A stretch of DNA of 52,822 nt from Microbacterium sp. SA39 (GCF_000967865.1 NZ_JXRU01000021.1:1-52822); one strand, 5' to 3'. Shown: positions 16,177 through 25,484, counted from the first letter of the stretch. Notes: generated by a model not told the origin, from the sequence alone. Translations and numbers: made by a program.

Positions 16177-17292
16177 ATGTCACCGCAGATCACGCCTATC
16201 GCCGACACCGCACAGGATCTCGAGCTCTCCGAACGCATCCTCGCACCCGACGGCTCGCGCCTTGCGAACCCCCGGCTCGACCCGTTCGTGACCGACGTCG
16301 ACGCCGCTCAGCTGCGCGCTCTCCACCGCGACATGGTCATCCTGCGACGCATCGACGCCGAAGGCGTGGCGCTCCAGCGTCAGGGGCAGCTCGGTCTCTG
16401 GGCACCGTGCCAGGGCCAGGAGGCCACCCAGATCGGCACCGCCCGTGCGCTCGCGCCGCAGGACTACGTCTTCCCGAGCTATCGCGAGACCGGAGTCATC
16501 TACGCGCGCGGCGCCGGGCCCGGCGACTACGTGAGGATGTGGCGCGGCGAGGAGGGTGCGGGGCACGACCCGGCCGCGCTCCGGGTGGCGCCGTTGCAGA
16601 TCATCATCGGCGCACAGACGCTCCACGCGGTCGGCTATGCCCTCGGCATCCGTCACGAGGGTGTCGACGAGGTCGCCGTGACCTACTTCGGCGACGGCGC
16701 CACGAGCCAGGGCGACGTCAACGAGGCCATGATCTTCGCCTCCTCCTACCAGGTGCCGGTCGTGTTCGTCTGCCAGAACAACCACTGGGCGATCTCCGAG
16801 CCGGTGGCCGTGCAATCGCAGTTCCCCATCGCGGGCCGCGCGCCCGGGTTCGGCATCCCCAGCCTGCGTGTGGACGGCAACGACGTGCTCGCCTGCATGG
16901 CGGCGATGCGCTGGGCGCTGGATCACGCCCGTTCCGGCAAGGGGCCGGCCTACATCGAGGCCGTGACCTATCGCATGGGCCCGCACACCACCGCCGACGA
17001 TCCCACGCGCTACCGCGATGAGGCCGAACTCGACTCCTGGCGGCGCCGCGACCCGATCGCACGGCTCGAGGAGTACCTCCGCACGGCAGGGGAGTTCAGC
17101 GACGAGCACGTCGCTGAGACCCAGGCGGCAGCGGATGCCGTCGCCAAGGAGATGCGCGCCGCCTGCCTCGGCATGGTGACGCGCCCGCCGCTGGCCGTCT
17201 TCGACGGCGTCTACGCCGAGCCGCACACCGGTCTCGAGCGGCAGCGCGACGAATACGCCGCGTACCTCGCGACGTTCGACGTGGAGGCGTGA
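16177..17292 (+). CDS. bkdA: Branched-chain 2-oxoacid dehydrogenase E1 alpha subunit
   Basis: A 371-residue thiamine-diphosphate-dependent E1 alpha subunit, decarboxylating the keto acids from valine, leucine and isoleucine. The TPP motif is FGDGATSQGDVNEAM (GDG at 172-174) closing with QNNHWAIS (N201-N202). The phosphorylation-loop region YRMGPHTTADDPTRYRDE is typical of BCKDH/PDH alpha chains. The ATG at 16177 is six bases after GGAGG; the ATG one codon upstream is only three bases away. The gene context (Lrp regulator, acyl-CoA dehydrogenase, MCC) favours branched-chain substrates over pyruvate. Confidence 0.94.
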   Translation: MSPQITPIADTAQDLELSERILAPDGSRLANPRLDPFVTDVDAAQLRALHRDMVILRRIDAEGVALQRQGQLGLWAPCQGQEATQIGTARALAPQDYVFPSYRETGVIYARGAGPGDYVRMWRGEEGAGHDPAALRVAPLQIIIGAQTLHAVGYALGIRHEGVDEVAVTYFGDGATSQGDVNEAMIFASSYQVPVVFVCQNNHWAISEPVAVQSQFPIAGRAPGFGIPSLRVDGNDVLACMAAMRWALDHARSGKGPAYIEAVTYRMGPHTTADDPTRYRDEAELDSWRRRDPIARLEEYLRTAGEFSDEHVAETQAAADAVAKEMRAACLGMVTRPPLAVFDGVYAEPHTGLERQRDEYAAYLATFDVEA

Positions 17293-17294
17293 CC

Positions 17295-18305
17295 ATGACG
17301 GAGATGTCTCTCGGCAAGGCGCTCGGCGCAGGACTCCGCCAGGCGATGCGCGACGACGACAAGGTCGTCCTCCTCGGAGAGGACATCGGCAAGCTGGGTG
17401 GCGTGTTCCGGATCACGGACGGTCTGCTGGACGAGTTCGGTGCCGCTCGCGTCATCGACACCCCGCTCGCCGAGTCCGGAATCGTCGGAATGGCGGTCGG
17501 CCTCGCCTTCCGGGGATACCGCCCGGTCGTCGAGATCCAGTTCGACGGTTTCGTGTACCCCGCCTTCGACCAGATCGTCGCGCAGGTCGCGAAGCTCCAC
17601 TACCGCACGCAGGGCCGGGCGAAGATGCCGATCACGATCCGGATCCCATGGGCCGGCGGCATCGGCGCTGCGGAGCACCACTCTGAGTCGCCGGAAGCAT
17701 ATTTCGTGCACACCGCCGGGCTGCGCGTCATCGCGGTGTCCAACCCGGAGGACGCCTATCGCAGCCTTCGGCAGGCCATCGCCAGCGACGATCCGGTCAT
17801 CTTCTTCGAGCCGAAGCGGCTCTACCACCACAAGGGCGAGGTCGATCTCGAGGCGCCGCTCGCCGACGCCTCGCCGATGGGGCTGGCTCGCGTCGTGCGC
17901 TCGGGGACGGATGCCACGCTGATCACTTACGGCGCGATGGTCTCCACGGCACTGCAGGCGGCGGATGCCGCGGAGGACGAAGGCATCTCGCTCGAGGTGA
18001 TCGACCTGCGCTCGCTCTCGCCCGTCGACTACGACTCGGTCGCAGCGTCGGTACGGAAGACCGGTCGCGTCGTCGTCGCCCACGAGGCGTCCCGCGAGGC
18101 GGGCGTGGCGGCGGAGGTCATCGCGAGCATCACCGAGCGCTGCTTCGAGTACCTCGAGTCCGCACCGCTCCGGGTGACCGGGCACGACATCCCCTACCCG
18201 CCGGCCAAGCTCGAGAAGTACCACCTGCCCGACCTCGACCGCCTGCTCGACGCGGTCGACCGCGTGCTCGATCGGCCGAACAGCCTGACGGGAGCAGAGG
18301 CATGA
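17295..18305 (+). CDS. bkdB: Branched-chain 2-oxoacid dehydrogenase E1 beta subunit
   Basis: A 336-residue E1 beta subunit that completes the heterotetrameric E1. It contains VLLGEDIGKLGGVFRITDGL (TPP-facing), DTPLAESGIVGMAVGLA, EIQFDGFVYPAFDQI and a C-terminal transketolase domain with EVIDLRSLSPVD and HDIPYPPAKLE. The ATG at 17295 is seven bases after a GGAGG inside the end of bkdA; the GTG at 17289 is too close to that site. Its stop overlaps the bkdC start as ATGA. Confidence 0.94.
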   Translation: MTEMSLGKALGAGLRQAMRDDDKVVLLGEDIGKLGGVFRITDGLLDEFGAARVIDTPLAESGIVGMAVGLAFRGYRPVVEIQFDGFVYPAFDQIVAQVAKLHYRTQGRAKMPITIRIPWAGGIGAAEHHSESPEAYFVHTAGLRVIAVSNPEDAYRSLRQAIASDDPVIFFEPKRLYHHKGEVDLEAPLADASPMGLARVVRSGTDATLITYGAMVSTALQAADAAEDEGISLEVIDLRSLSPVDYDSVAASVRKTGRVVVAHEASREAGVAAEVIASITERCFEYLESAPLRVTGHDIPYPPAKLEKYHLPDLDRLLDAVDRVLDRPNSLTGAEA

Positions 18306-19675
18306 ACGCCGAGTTCCGCCTGCCCGACCTCGGTGAAGGACTCACCGAGGCCGAGGTCGTGCAATGGCTCGTCGCCCCGGGCGACGCGGTGGCCTTGAAC
18401 CAGACCCTCGCCGAGGTCGAGACGGCGAAGGCCATCGTCGAGCTGCCTTCGCCCTACGAGGGCACGGTCGCGACACTGCACGCCGAAGCGGGCCAGACGG
18501 TCGCCGTCGGCGCCCCGCTGATCGACTTCGATGTGCACGGCGACGACGCACCCGAGGCGAAGGGCGACGCAGGCGAGAAGGCACAGCCGAACCTGGTCGG
18601 GTATGGAGCCGCTCCTTCGACGGGCGGACGTCCTGCCCGTCGTGCGCGGCGGAGCGGCGCGACCGTCGCCGCTGCGGACACCGCCGTTCTCGAAGCAGCC
18701 CCGCACGATGCGCGCCCGGCGGCCAGCACCGAGACGGTCGTCGAGCGGCCGCGATCCACGCCGCCGGTCCGTGCGTACGCCAAGCGACTCGGCATCGACC
18801 TGGTGCTCGTCGCGGCAGAGGTAGGGGATCGGGTCATCACCCGCAACGACGTCGATGCGTACGCGCAGCGTGTGGGAACATCCCCGGCGGCCGAGGCGAC
18901 GACGGCATCCGAAGTGGCCGACACCGTGGCGCCCGCCTCACCGGCGGCTCTCTTCGACGCCGGTGCCCGCGGCGAACGCGAGACGCGCATCCCGATCCGG
19001 GGCGTCCGCAAGCACACGGCGGCGGCGATGGTGCAGAGTGCGTTCACCGCCCCCCACGTCACGGTCTTCCATACGGTCGACGTGACGGCGACGATGGACC
19101 TGCTCGCCAGCCTCCGCGAGGATCGCTCGCTCAGCGAACACCGGATCGGCCCCCTCGCGGTCGTGGCGAAGGCGGTCTGCCTCGCTCTCGGCCGCACACC
19201 GGGGCTCAACTCCCGCTGGGATGAGGCGGCCGGGGAGATCGTCCAGCACAACTTCGTCGATCTCGGCATCGCCGCAGCAACCGATCGGGGCCTCATCGTC
19301 CCGAACATCCGCGATGCGGACCGCATGAGCCTGACCGGGCTCGCGACTGCACTGAAGTCGCTCGCCGAGACGGCGCGCTCGGGAAAGACCTCGCCGGCCG
19401 AGCTCGCCGGCGGTACGTTCTCGATCTCCAACATCGGCGTCTTCGGCGTGGATGCCGGGACGCCGATCCTGCCGCCGGGACAGTCCGGCATCCTCGCCGT
19501 CGGTGCCGTGCGCCGGCAGCCCTGGGAGTACCGCGGCGAGATCGCTCTTCGTCAGATGATGACGCTGAGCCTCTCGTTCGATCACCGGCTCGTCGACGGC
19601 GCCGAGGGCGCCCGCTTCGTCAAGGACGTTGCCGACATCCTGCAGGAGCCGGGTCGCGCGATGCTGTTCAGCTAG
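18302..19675 (+). CDS. bkdC: Dihydrolipoyl acyltransferase (E2) of the branched-chain dehydrogenase
   Basis: A 457-residue E2 with three parts. The lipoyl domain (residues 1-80) carries the lipoyl lysine K43 in EVETAKAIVE. An alanine-rich linker leads to a peripheral-subunit-binding domain (about 155-190, PPVRAYAKRLGIDLVLVAA). The catalytic acyltransferase domain (about 225-457) ends in SFDHRLVDGAEGARF, with H428 and D432 as active-site residues. There is one lipoyl domain. No E3 (lpd) is present in the window, so the complex must use an E3 encoded elsewhere. The 3' end overlaps the opposing tetR gene by 8 bases. Confidence 0.93.
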   Translation: MNAEFRLPDLGEGLTEAEVVQWLVAPGDAVALNQTLAEVETAKAIVELPSPYEGTVATLHAEAGQTVAVGAPLIDFDVHGDDAPEAKGDAGEKAQPNLVGYGAAPSTGGRPARRARRSGATVAAADTAVLEAAPHDARPAASTETVVERPRSTPPVRAYAKRLGIDLVLVAAEVGDRVITRNDVDAYAQRVGTSPAAEATTASEVADTVAPASPAALFDAGARGERETRIPIRGVRKHTAAAMVQSAFTAPHVTVFHTVDVTATMDLLASLREDRSLSEHRIGPLAVVAKAVCLALGRTPGLNSRWDEAAGEIVQHNFVDLGIAAATDRGLIVPNIRDADRMSLTGLATALKSLAETARSGKTSPAELAGGTFSISNIGVFGVDAGTPILPPGQSGILAVGAVRRQPWEYRGEIALRQMMTLSLSFDHRLVDGAEGARFVKDVADILQEPGRAMLFS

Positions 19676-20276
19676 GGGCGCGGAGCGCGGCATCCGCCAT
19701 CGCGACGAGCACGCTCGCGGTGGCGGCATGCCGACGCGATGCGGCTCGCGTGCTGTGTGGCGTTGAGTTGATGAGTCCGAAGCACGCCTGGACCCGCAAC
19801 CGCAGCTCGTCGTGGTCGCCGGCGTCGAGTTCACCCGGGTGGAGAGGGGCCAGAGCGTCCATCCACAGCTCGATGTACGCACGCTGCAGGCGGCGCACCT
19901 CCGCCCGGTCGCTCTCCGCGAGATGCGCGACATCGCGGTCCTGCACCTGGATCACCTCGGCGTTGCCGAGCGCGAAGTCCACGTGGAAACGGATCAGTGC
20001 CTGCATCCGCTCATCGGGTGTGGCGGCAGTCTCGGAGACGCTCCGACCGCCGGAGATGAGATCCTGGCTGACCTTCACGAGCACGGAGCCGAGGAGCGCC
20101 TGCTTGCCCGCGAAATGACGGTACACCGCAGGGCCGGACACGCCCACGGCTGCGCCGATGTCCTCGAGACTCACCCCGGTGTATCCGCGCTCGGCGAAGA
20201 GCCGAGCGGCGGCGTGAAGGATCGCGCCGGAGCGCTCGGCCTTCGCGCGGTCTCGTGCGGTGACCGGGCTTGTCAT
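19668..20276 (-). CDS. TetR-family repressor, candidate regulator of the acyl-CoA carboxylase operon
   Basis: A 202-residue TetR regulator. The N-terminal helix-turn-helix (residues 15-60) includes HAAARLFAERGYTGVSLEDI and GVSGPAVYRHFAGKQALL. The C-terminal ligand domain has the family's EVRRLQRAYIELW helix. It is divergent from accD1-accA1, with two GTTAR-N6-CTAAC sites between them. Its position and operator resemble Streptomyces AccR, a TetR repressor of accD1A1-hmgL-fadE4 (recalled, not searched). Short-chain acyl-CoAs are the inferred ligands. Confidence 0.9.
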   Translation of the reverse strand: MTSPVTARDRAKAERSGAILHAAARLFAERGYTGVSLEDIGAAVGVSGPAVYRHFAGKQALLGSVLVKVSQDLISGGRSVSETAATPDERMQALIRFHVDFALGNAEVIQVQDRDVAHLAESDRAEVRRLQRAYIELWMDALAPLHPGELDAGDHDELRLRVQACFGLINSTPHSTRAASRRHAATASVLVAMADAALRAPS

Positions 20277-20280
20277 CTCA

Positions 20281-20296
20281 GTTAATCCTCGCTAAC
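20281..20296. promoter_or_regulatory. TetR operator site 1 (GTTAA-N6-CTAAC)
   Basis: GTTAATCCTCGCTAAC is a 16-base site with 5-base arms (4 of 5 complementary), starting 5 bases upstream of the tetR start codon. It matches the architecture of site 2. Confidence 0.6.
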
Positions 20297-20308
20297 CTGA
20301 ATCAACGG

Positions 20309-20324
20309 GTTAGTGAACACTAAC
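20309..20324. promoter_or_regulatory. TetR operator site 2 (GTTAG-N6-CTAAC)
   Basis: GTTAGTGAACACTAAC is a perfect palindrome apart from the central AA; adding a G and C outside makes it 18 bases (20308-20325). Its centre is 28 bases from that of site 1, close to three helical turns. The pair sits where it could repress both the tetR and acc transcripts. Confidence 0.7.
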
Positions 20325-20388
20325 CGAGAATGCGTGCACCGCGCCAGGCCATTCCGCGGTGCAGACGTGGGTCGAGGAGGACATCACG

Positions 20389-21942
20389 ATGCCGGCATCC
20401 CAGGAGTCGCTCGCGGAGGAGCTGCGGGACCGACTTGCGACCGCCGCGCGCGGGGGACCCGAGGCATCGCGCGAGCGCCACGTGGCACGAGGGAAACTGC
20501 TTCCGCGTGACCGTGTCGCCCGGCTCCTCGACGAGGGCAGTCCGTTCCTCGAGGTCGCGCCGCTCGCCGCCGAGGGACTGTACGGGGGAGAGGCGCCGGG
20601 CGCCGGAGTCATCGCCGGCATCGGATTGGTCCACGGCCGCCATGTGATGGTGGTCTGCAACGACGCCACGGTGAAGGGCGGCACGTACTACCCGCTGACC
20701 GTGAAGAAGCACCTGCGTGCCCAGGAGATCGCGCTCGAGAACAGGCTGCCGTGCCTGTACCTCGTGGATTCCGGCGGCGCGTTCCTTCCCCGGCAGGACG
20801 AGGTGTTCCCTGACCGGGAGCACTTCGGACGCATCTTCTTCAATCAGGCGCGGATGTCGGCGGAGCGGATCCCGCAGCTCGCTGCCGTCCTCGGCTCCTG
20901 CACTGCGGGTGGCGCGTACGTGCCCGCGATGAGCGATGAGACGGTGATCGTGCGCGGACAGGGCACGATCTTCCTCGGCGGGCCGCCGCTCGTGAAGGCG
21001 GCGATCGGAGAGGTCGTCACTGCCGAGGAGCTCGGTGGCGGCGAGCTTCATGCCCGCCGGAGCGGGGTCGTCGACCATCTCGCCGGAGACGATGAGCACG
21101 CTCTCGAGATCCTCCGCGACATCGTCGCCACGCTGCCGCCCTCGCAGGCCCCCGCGTGGGAGGTGCTCGACAGCCGGCCGCCGAGCGAGGGCTCCTCGCT
21201 CTACGACGTCGTCCCGGTCGACGTGAACGAGGCCTACGACGTGCGTGAGGTGATCGTGCGTCTCGTCGACGGAGACACCTTCCGGGAGTTCAAGGCCGAG
21301 TACGGCACGACCCTGGTCACGGGCTTCGCTCGCCTGCACGGGCATCCGATCGGGATCGTCGCGAACAACGGCGTGCTGTTCAGCGAGTCGGCGCTCAAGG
21401 GCGCGCACTTCATCGAGCTGTGCGATCAGCGCGGCATCCCCCTGCTCTTCCTGCAGAACATCACCGGCTTCATGGTCGGATCGGATGCCGAGGCCGGCGG
21501 TATCGCGAAGGACGGGGCGAAGATGGTCACCGCCGTCGCCAGCACGCGCGTCCCGAAGCTCACGGTCATCATCGGCGGCTCCTTCGGCGCCGGGAACTAC
21601 TCGATGTGCGGCCGCGCCTATTCGCCGCGGTTCCTGTGGACCTGGCCGGCGAGCCGCATCTCGGTGATGGGCGGCGCCCAGGCGGCATCCGTCCTCGCGA
21701 CGGTCAAGGAAGACCAGCTCTCCGCTCGAGGCGACTCGTGGACCCCCGAGACCCGCGCGGAGTTCGAAGCGCCGATCCGCGAGCAGTACGAGCAGCAGGG
21801 AGAGCCCTACTACGCGACCGCTCGCATCTGGGATGACGGCATCGTCGACCCCGCCCAGACCCGCGACCTCCTGGGCCTGGCCCTCGACGTCGTCGCCCGC
21901 AGTCCGCTGCCCGAACCGCGCTTCGGCGTCTTCCGGATGTGA
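20389..21942 (+). CDS. accD1: Acyl-CoA (3-methylcrotonyl-CoA) carboxylase, carboxyltransferase beta subunit
   Basis: A 517-residue biotin-dependent carboxyltransferase with two crotonase-like halves. Landmarks are [56 protein letters not shown] and, in the second half, [18 protein letters not shown] and [20 protein letters not shown]. The SGGAFLPRQ and NITGFMVG segments are typical of methylcrotonyl-CoA carboxylase beta subunits rather than PccB. With accA1 it would carboxylate 3-methylcrotonyl-CoA in leucine breakdown. The ATG at 20389 is eight bases after GGAGG. It is the first gene of a five-gene operon. Confidence 0.93.
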   Translation: MPASQESLAEELRDRLATAARGGPEASRERHVARGKLLPRDRVARLLDEGSPFLEVAPLAAEGLYGGEAPGAGVIAGIGLVHGRHVMVVCNDATVKGGTYYPLTVKKHLRAQEIALENRLPCLYLVDSGGAFLPRQDEVFPDREHFGRIFFNQARMSAERIPQLAAVLGSCTAGGAYVPAMSDETVIVRGQGTIFLGGPPLVKAAIGEVVTAEELGGGELHARRSGVVDHLAGDDEHALEILRDIVATLPPSQAPAWEVLDSRPPSEGSSLYDVVPVDVNEAYDVREVIVRLVDGDTFREFKAEYGTTLVTGFARLHGHPIGIVANNGVLFSESALKGAHFIELCDQRGIPLLFLQNITGFMVGSDAEAGGIAKDGAKMVTAVASTRVPKLTVIIGGSFGAGNYSMCGRAYSPRFLWTWPASRISVMGGAQAASVLATVKEDQLSARGDSWTPETRAEFEAPIREQYEQQGEPYYATARIWDDGIVDPAQTRDLLGLALDVVARSPLPEPRFGVFRM

Positions 21943-21947
21943 GTGCC

Positions 21948-23843
21948 ATGACCTTCGACACCGTGCTCGTCGCCAACCGCGGCGAGATCGCTCGCCGGAT
22001 CATCCGCACGCTGCGCGCGCTCGGCATCCGCAGTGTCGCCGTCTACAGCGATGCCGATGCCACTGCACCGCATGTGCGGGAGGCGGATCGGGCCGTACGG
22101 ATCGGACCGGCGCCTGCGCCCGAGTCCTATCTCGACATCGACGCCGTGGTGTCCGCCGCCCGTGCCACCGGCGCCCAGGCGATCCACCCCGGGTACGGCT
22201 TCCTCTCGGAGAGTGTCGGCCTGGCCGAGGCGTGCGCCGAGAGCGGCATCGTGTTCATCGGCCCCTCCGTCGAGGCCCTGCAGATCATGGGGGACAAGGC
22301 CAGGGCTCGTGACCATGTGATGCGCTACGGCGTGCCGGTGGTGCCAGGCTTCGACGCGAGAGGTCTGTCCGACTCGGAGATCGCCGAAGAGGCGGCACGC
22401 GTCGGGTTTCCGCTGCTGGTCAAGCCCAGTGCCGGCGGCGGCGGGAAGGGCATGGAGGTCGTTCCGGATGCCGCACGCCTCAGCAGCGCGCTGGCTTCGG
22501 CTCGGCGCGTGGCGGCCGCCGCCTTCGGAGATGACGCCCTCATCCTGGAGCGACTGATCCGACGTCCGCGACACATCGAGGTGCAGGTCTTCGGCGACGC
22601 CCACGGCACTGTTGTCGCTCTCGGGGAGCGGGAATGCACCCTGCAGCGTCGACACCAGAAGGTGATCGAGGAAGCGCCGTCCGCCGGGATCCCCGATGAG
22701 ACGCGGGACCGACTGCTCTCCGCCGCCGTGCGGGCCGGACAGAGCGTGGCGTACGTCGGTGCGGGGACCGTCGAGTTCCTCGTCGACGCGGATTCACCCG
22801 AAGACGTCTTCTTCATCGAGATGAACACGCGCCTGCAGGTCGAGCATCCGGTCACGGAAGAGGTCACTGGCCTCGATCTCGTCGTCCTGCAGCTGCGCGT
22901 GGCGGCGGGGCTGCCTCTCGACGTCGTGCCGGCGATCCGCGGACATGCCGTCGAAGCCAGGGTGTACGCGGAATCCCCGGAACGCGGCTTCCTCCCGTCG
23001 ACCGGGACAGTGCTGCTCTTCGATGCGCCGGATGGCGTTCGTGTGGACGCCGCGATCGAGACCGGCAGCGAGGTGACCGGCTTCTACGACCCGATGATCG
23101 CGAAGATCATCGCCTTCGCAGCCGACCGGACGACCGCCCTCGCGCGCCTGGACGAGGCCCTGTCGAGGACCGTGGTCCTGGGGGTAGACACGAACATCGC
23201 GTTCCTCCGTCAGCTCTGCCGCGACGACCGCGTCGTGGCGGGCGACCTCGACACGGGCTTGATCGAGACGCTGCTCCCCGTTCATGCGGAGCCGCCGTCT
23301 GCCGCGATGCTCGCGGCCGCGCGCGCCGCGGCGCCGCGACGAGCGGAGCCGGTTCGGACGAGCGCCCTCTGGCGCGAGCTGCCCGGTTGGCGGCTCGGAT
23401 CCGGCCCCGTCGTGCGCGAGGTCTTCGCTCTGCTGACGGATGACGATGTAGTCGTCGAAGCCGGGAATGATGCCGCAGGCCTCGGGCCCCGTGCCGCCGT
23501 CGACGCCGAAGGAGCCGTCTGGGTGTCCGAAAGCGGACGCTCGATCCGGTTGCGCCCGCTGGACAGGCGCGAGCGGATGCGACGACGGCTCGCGGCGCGC
23601 GACAGCGCTGCAGCGGCCACCGAGCCGGAGGCCCGTGCCCCGATGCCCGGAAGCGTCGTCGCCGTGCTCGTGACGGAAGGGGCGACGGTCGCAGCAGGCA
23701 CCCCCCTGATCGCCATCGAGGCGATGAAGATGGAACACCCGGTCCTCGCGCCGCACGACGGCGTGGTGCATCTGATGGTCGCCGTGGGCGATCAGGTTCG
23801 GCGCGACCAGCCGGTCGCGCATGTGACGACGGAGGAGAGCTGA
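21948..23843 (+). CDS. accA1: Acyl-CoA (3-methylcrotonyl-CoA) carboxylase, biotin-carrying alpha subunit
   Basis: A 631-residue fusion of biotin carboxylase and biotin carboxyl carrier domains. The N-terminal domain opens with VLVANRGEIARRI. The ATP-grasp domain has KPSAGGGGKGM and FIEMNTRLQVEHPVTE (catalytic region). A middle domain of about 100 residues precedes the biotinyl domain, where the biotinylated lysine is about K594 in EAMKMEHP. Length and layout match MccA/AccA1. The ATG at 21948 is chosen; a GTG at 21939 overlapping the accD1 stop is the alternative. Confidence 0.94.
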   Translation: MTFDTVLVANRGEIARRIIRTLRALGIRSVAVYSDADATAPHVREADRAVRIGPAPAPESYLDIDAVVSAARATGAQAIHPGYGFLSESVGLAEACAESGIVFIGPSVEALQIMGDKARARDHVMRYGVPVVPGFDARGLSDSEIAEEAARVGFPLLVKPSAGGGGKGMEVVPDAARLSSALASARRVAAAAFGDDALILERLIRRPRHIEVQVFGDAHGTVVALGERECTLQRRHQKVIEEAPSAGIPDETRDRLLSAAVRAGQSVAYVGAGTVEFLVDADSPEDVFFIEMNTRLQVEHPVTEEVTGLDLVVLQLRVAAGLPLDVVPAIRGHAVEARVYAESPERGFLPSTGTVLLFDAPDGVRVDAAIETGSEVTGFYDPMIAKIIAFAADRTTALARLDEALSRTVVLGVDTNIAFLRQLCRDDRVVAGDLDTGLIETLLPVHAEPPSAAMLAAARAAAPRRAEPVRTSALWRELPGWRLGSGPVVREVFALLTDDDVVVEAGNDAAGLGPRAAVDAEGAVWVSESGRSIRLRPLDRRERMRRRLAARDSAAAATEPEARAPMPGSVVAVLVTEGATVAAGTPLIAIEAMKMEHPVLAPHDGVVHLMVAVGDQVRRDQPVAHVTTEES

Positions 23844-23845
23844 GC

Positions 23846-24994
23846 ATGGAAGATCTGTCAGAAGAGGAACGCGAACTCGCCGCCATGGTGCGCGATTTCG
23901 CCGAAACGGTCGTCGCGCCGCAGTCGTACGAGGCCGATCGCACGCACACCCTGTCGATGGATGTGGTCGCCCAGATGGGAGACCTCGGCCTGTTCGGGCT
24001 GCCGTTCTCCGAGCAGTACGGCGGTCAGGGTGGCGACTATATGGCCCTCGGGATCGCGATCGAGGCGCTCGGCCGCGTCGATCAGTCCATCGCCATCACG
24101 CTCGAAGCGGGAGTGAGTCTCGGAGCGATGCCGATCTACCGCTTCGGAACGGACGAGCAGCGCCAGGAGCTGCTGCCCGACCTGCTCGCTGGTCGCGCCC
24201 TCGCCGGTTTCGGCCTCACCGAGCCCGAGGCCGGCAGCGACGCGGGTGCCACACGCACCACTGCCCGTGTGGAAGGCGACGAGTGGGTCGTCGACGGCTC
24301 CAAGCAGTTCATCACGAACTCCGGCACGCCGATCACCCGATTCGTCACGGTCACCGCTGTCACGGGCGTCGAGAACGGTCGCAAGGAGATCTCGACGATC
24401 ATCGTTCCCAACGACACCCCGGGATTCACGGTCGAGGCGCCGTACGACAAGGTGGGCTGGAACGCCTCCGACACCCATCCGCTGACCTTCCAGGGCGCCC
24501 GCGTCCCCGCGGCGAACCTCCTGGGTGAGCGCGGACGCGGCTTCAAGAACTTCCTCAGCATCCTCGACGAAGGGCGCATCGCGATCGCGGCGCTCTCGAC
24601 CGGGGCGGCGGAAGGGTGCCTCGAGGCCGCCGTGGATTACGCGAAGAGCCGCACGATCTTCGGCAGCGCTCTGAGCACGCGCCAGAACGCGCAGTTCACG
24701 CTGGCGCGCATGCGGGCGCGGGTGCACACGGCTCGACTCGCGTGGCATCACGCCGCGCGGCTCCGCGACGCCGACAAGCCCTTCGCCGAGGCCGCCGCGA
24801 TCGCCAAGCTCGTCGCGGGCGAGGCGGCGATGGACAACGCCAGGGACGCGACCCAGATCTTCGGCGGAAACGGCTTCATGAACGAGTTCCCCGTCGCACG
24901 GCACTACCGCGACTCGAAGATCCTCGAGATCGGCGAGGGCACCACCGAGGTGCAGCTGCTGGTCATCGCGCGGGGCCTCGGACTCGCCGGGTAG
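23846..24994 (+). CDS. Acyl-CoA dehydrogenase, short/branched-chain type
   Basis: A 382-residue FAD enzyme that introduces the alpha-beta double bond into acyl-CoAs. The FAD/substrate motif GFGLTEPEAGSDAG is followed by DGSKQFITNSG. The C-terminus has QIFGGNGFMNEFPVARHYRDSK and the base E364 in EIGEGTTEVQ. That glutamate is at the position used by SCAD-like enzymes, while the helix-G segment reads ILDEGRIAIAA, with glycine where isovaleryl-CoA dehydrogenase has its catalytic glutamate. It is therefore more like 2-methylbutyryl/isobutyryl-type enzymes such as M. tuberculosis FadE19 than canonical IVD. It follows accA1 by 2 bases. Confidence 0.92.
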   Translation: MEDLSEEERELAAMVRDFAETVVAPQSYEADRTHTLSMDVVAQMGDLGLFGLPFSEQYGGQGGDYMALGIAIEALGRVDQSIAITLEAGVSLGAMPIYRFGTDEQRQELLPDLLAGRALAGFGLTEPEAGSDAGATRTTARVEGDEWVVDGSKQFITNSGTPITRFVTVTAVTGVENGRKEISTIIVPNDTPGFTVEAPYDKVGWNASDTHPLTFQGARVPAANLLGERGRGFKNFLSILDEGRIAIAALSTGAAEGCLEAAVDYAKSRTIFGSALSTRQNAQFTLARMRARVHTARLAWHHAARLRDADKPFAEAAAIAKLVAGEAAMDNARDATQIFGGNGFMNEFPVARHYRDSKILEIGEGTTEVQLLVIARGLGLAG

Positions 24995-25004
24995 CGTGGG
25001 CGGC

Positions 25005-25484
25005 ATGCCCGACATCATCCAGCGCGGCCTCTACTACGAGGAGTTCGTGGAAGACGCGCGCTATCTGCACCGACCGGGACGCACCGCCGCCGAGGCCGAC
25101 AACGTATTGTTCACGACGCTGACCATGAATATGCAGGCCTTGCACCTCGATGCGGCTTTCGCCGACGCGCAGGCGCCGTTCCACGCGCGGCTGATGAACT
25201 CGATGTGGACGCTGTCGACCATGGTCGGCGCGTCGGTGGCGCAGCTCACCCAGGGAACGCTCGTCGCCCAACTCGGTTTCGGGGACATAACGTTCCCGCA
25301 TCCGCTGTTCGCGGGCGACACCCTCTACACGGAGAGCGTGATCGTCGATAAGCGGCTCTCCTCGTCCCGACCCGGCCAGGGGATCGTGCAGATCGCGCAC
25401 ACCGGACGCAATCAGGACGGCACGGTCGTGGCGACGGCCACCAGGAGCGTCCTCGTGCACTGCCTGCCGGAGGCGTCCGCGTGA
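25005..25484 (+). CDS. MaoC-like hotdog-fold dehydratase
   Basis: A 159-residue single-hotdog MaoC/R-hydratase-type protein. It opens with a GLYYEEFVEDARYLHRPGRT segment and has FTTLTMNMQALHLDAAFA, matching the D-x(4)-H hydratase layout in modified form, and FPHPLFAGDTLYTES, typical of mesaconyl-CoA hydratase-like MaoC proteins. Its place between the acyl-CoA dehydrogenase and the CitE-like lyase matches M. tuberculosis Rv2499c. It may supply the hydration step (3-methylglutaconyl-CoA to HMG-CoA) otherwise missing here; this is inference. TAGCGT at 24992-24997 ends 7 bases before the ATG and includes the previous stop codon. Confidence 0.87.
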   Translation: MPDIIQRGLYYEEFVEDARYLHRPGRTAAEADNVLFTTLTMNMQALHLDAAFADAQAPFHARLMNSMWTLSTMVGASVAQLTQGTLVAQLGFGDITFPHPLFAGDTLYTESVIVDKRLSSSRPGQGIVQIAHTGRNQDGTVVATATRSVLVHCLPEASA

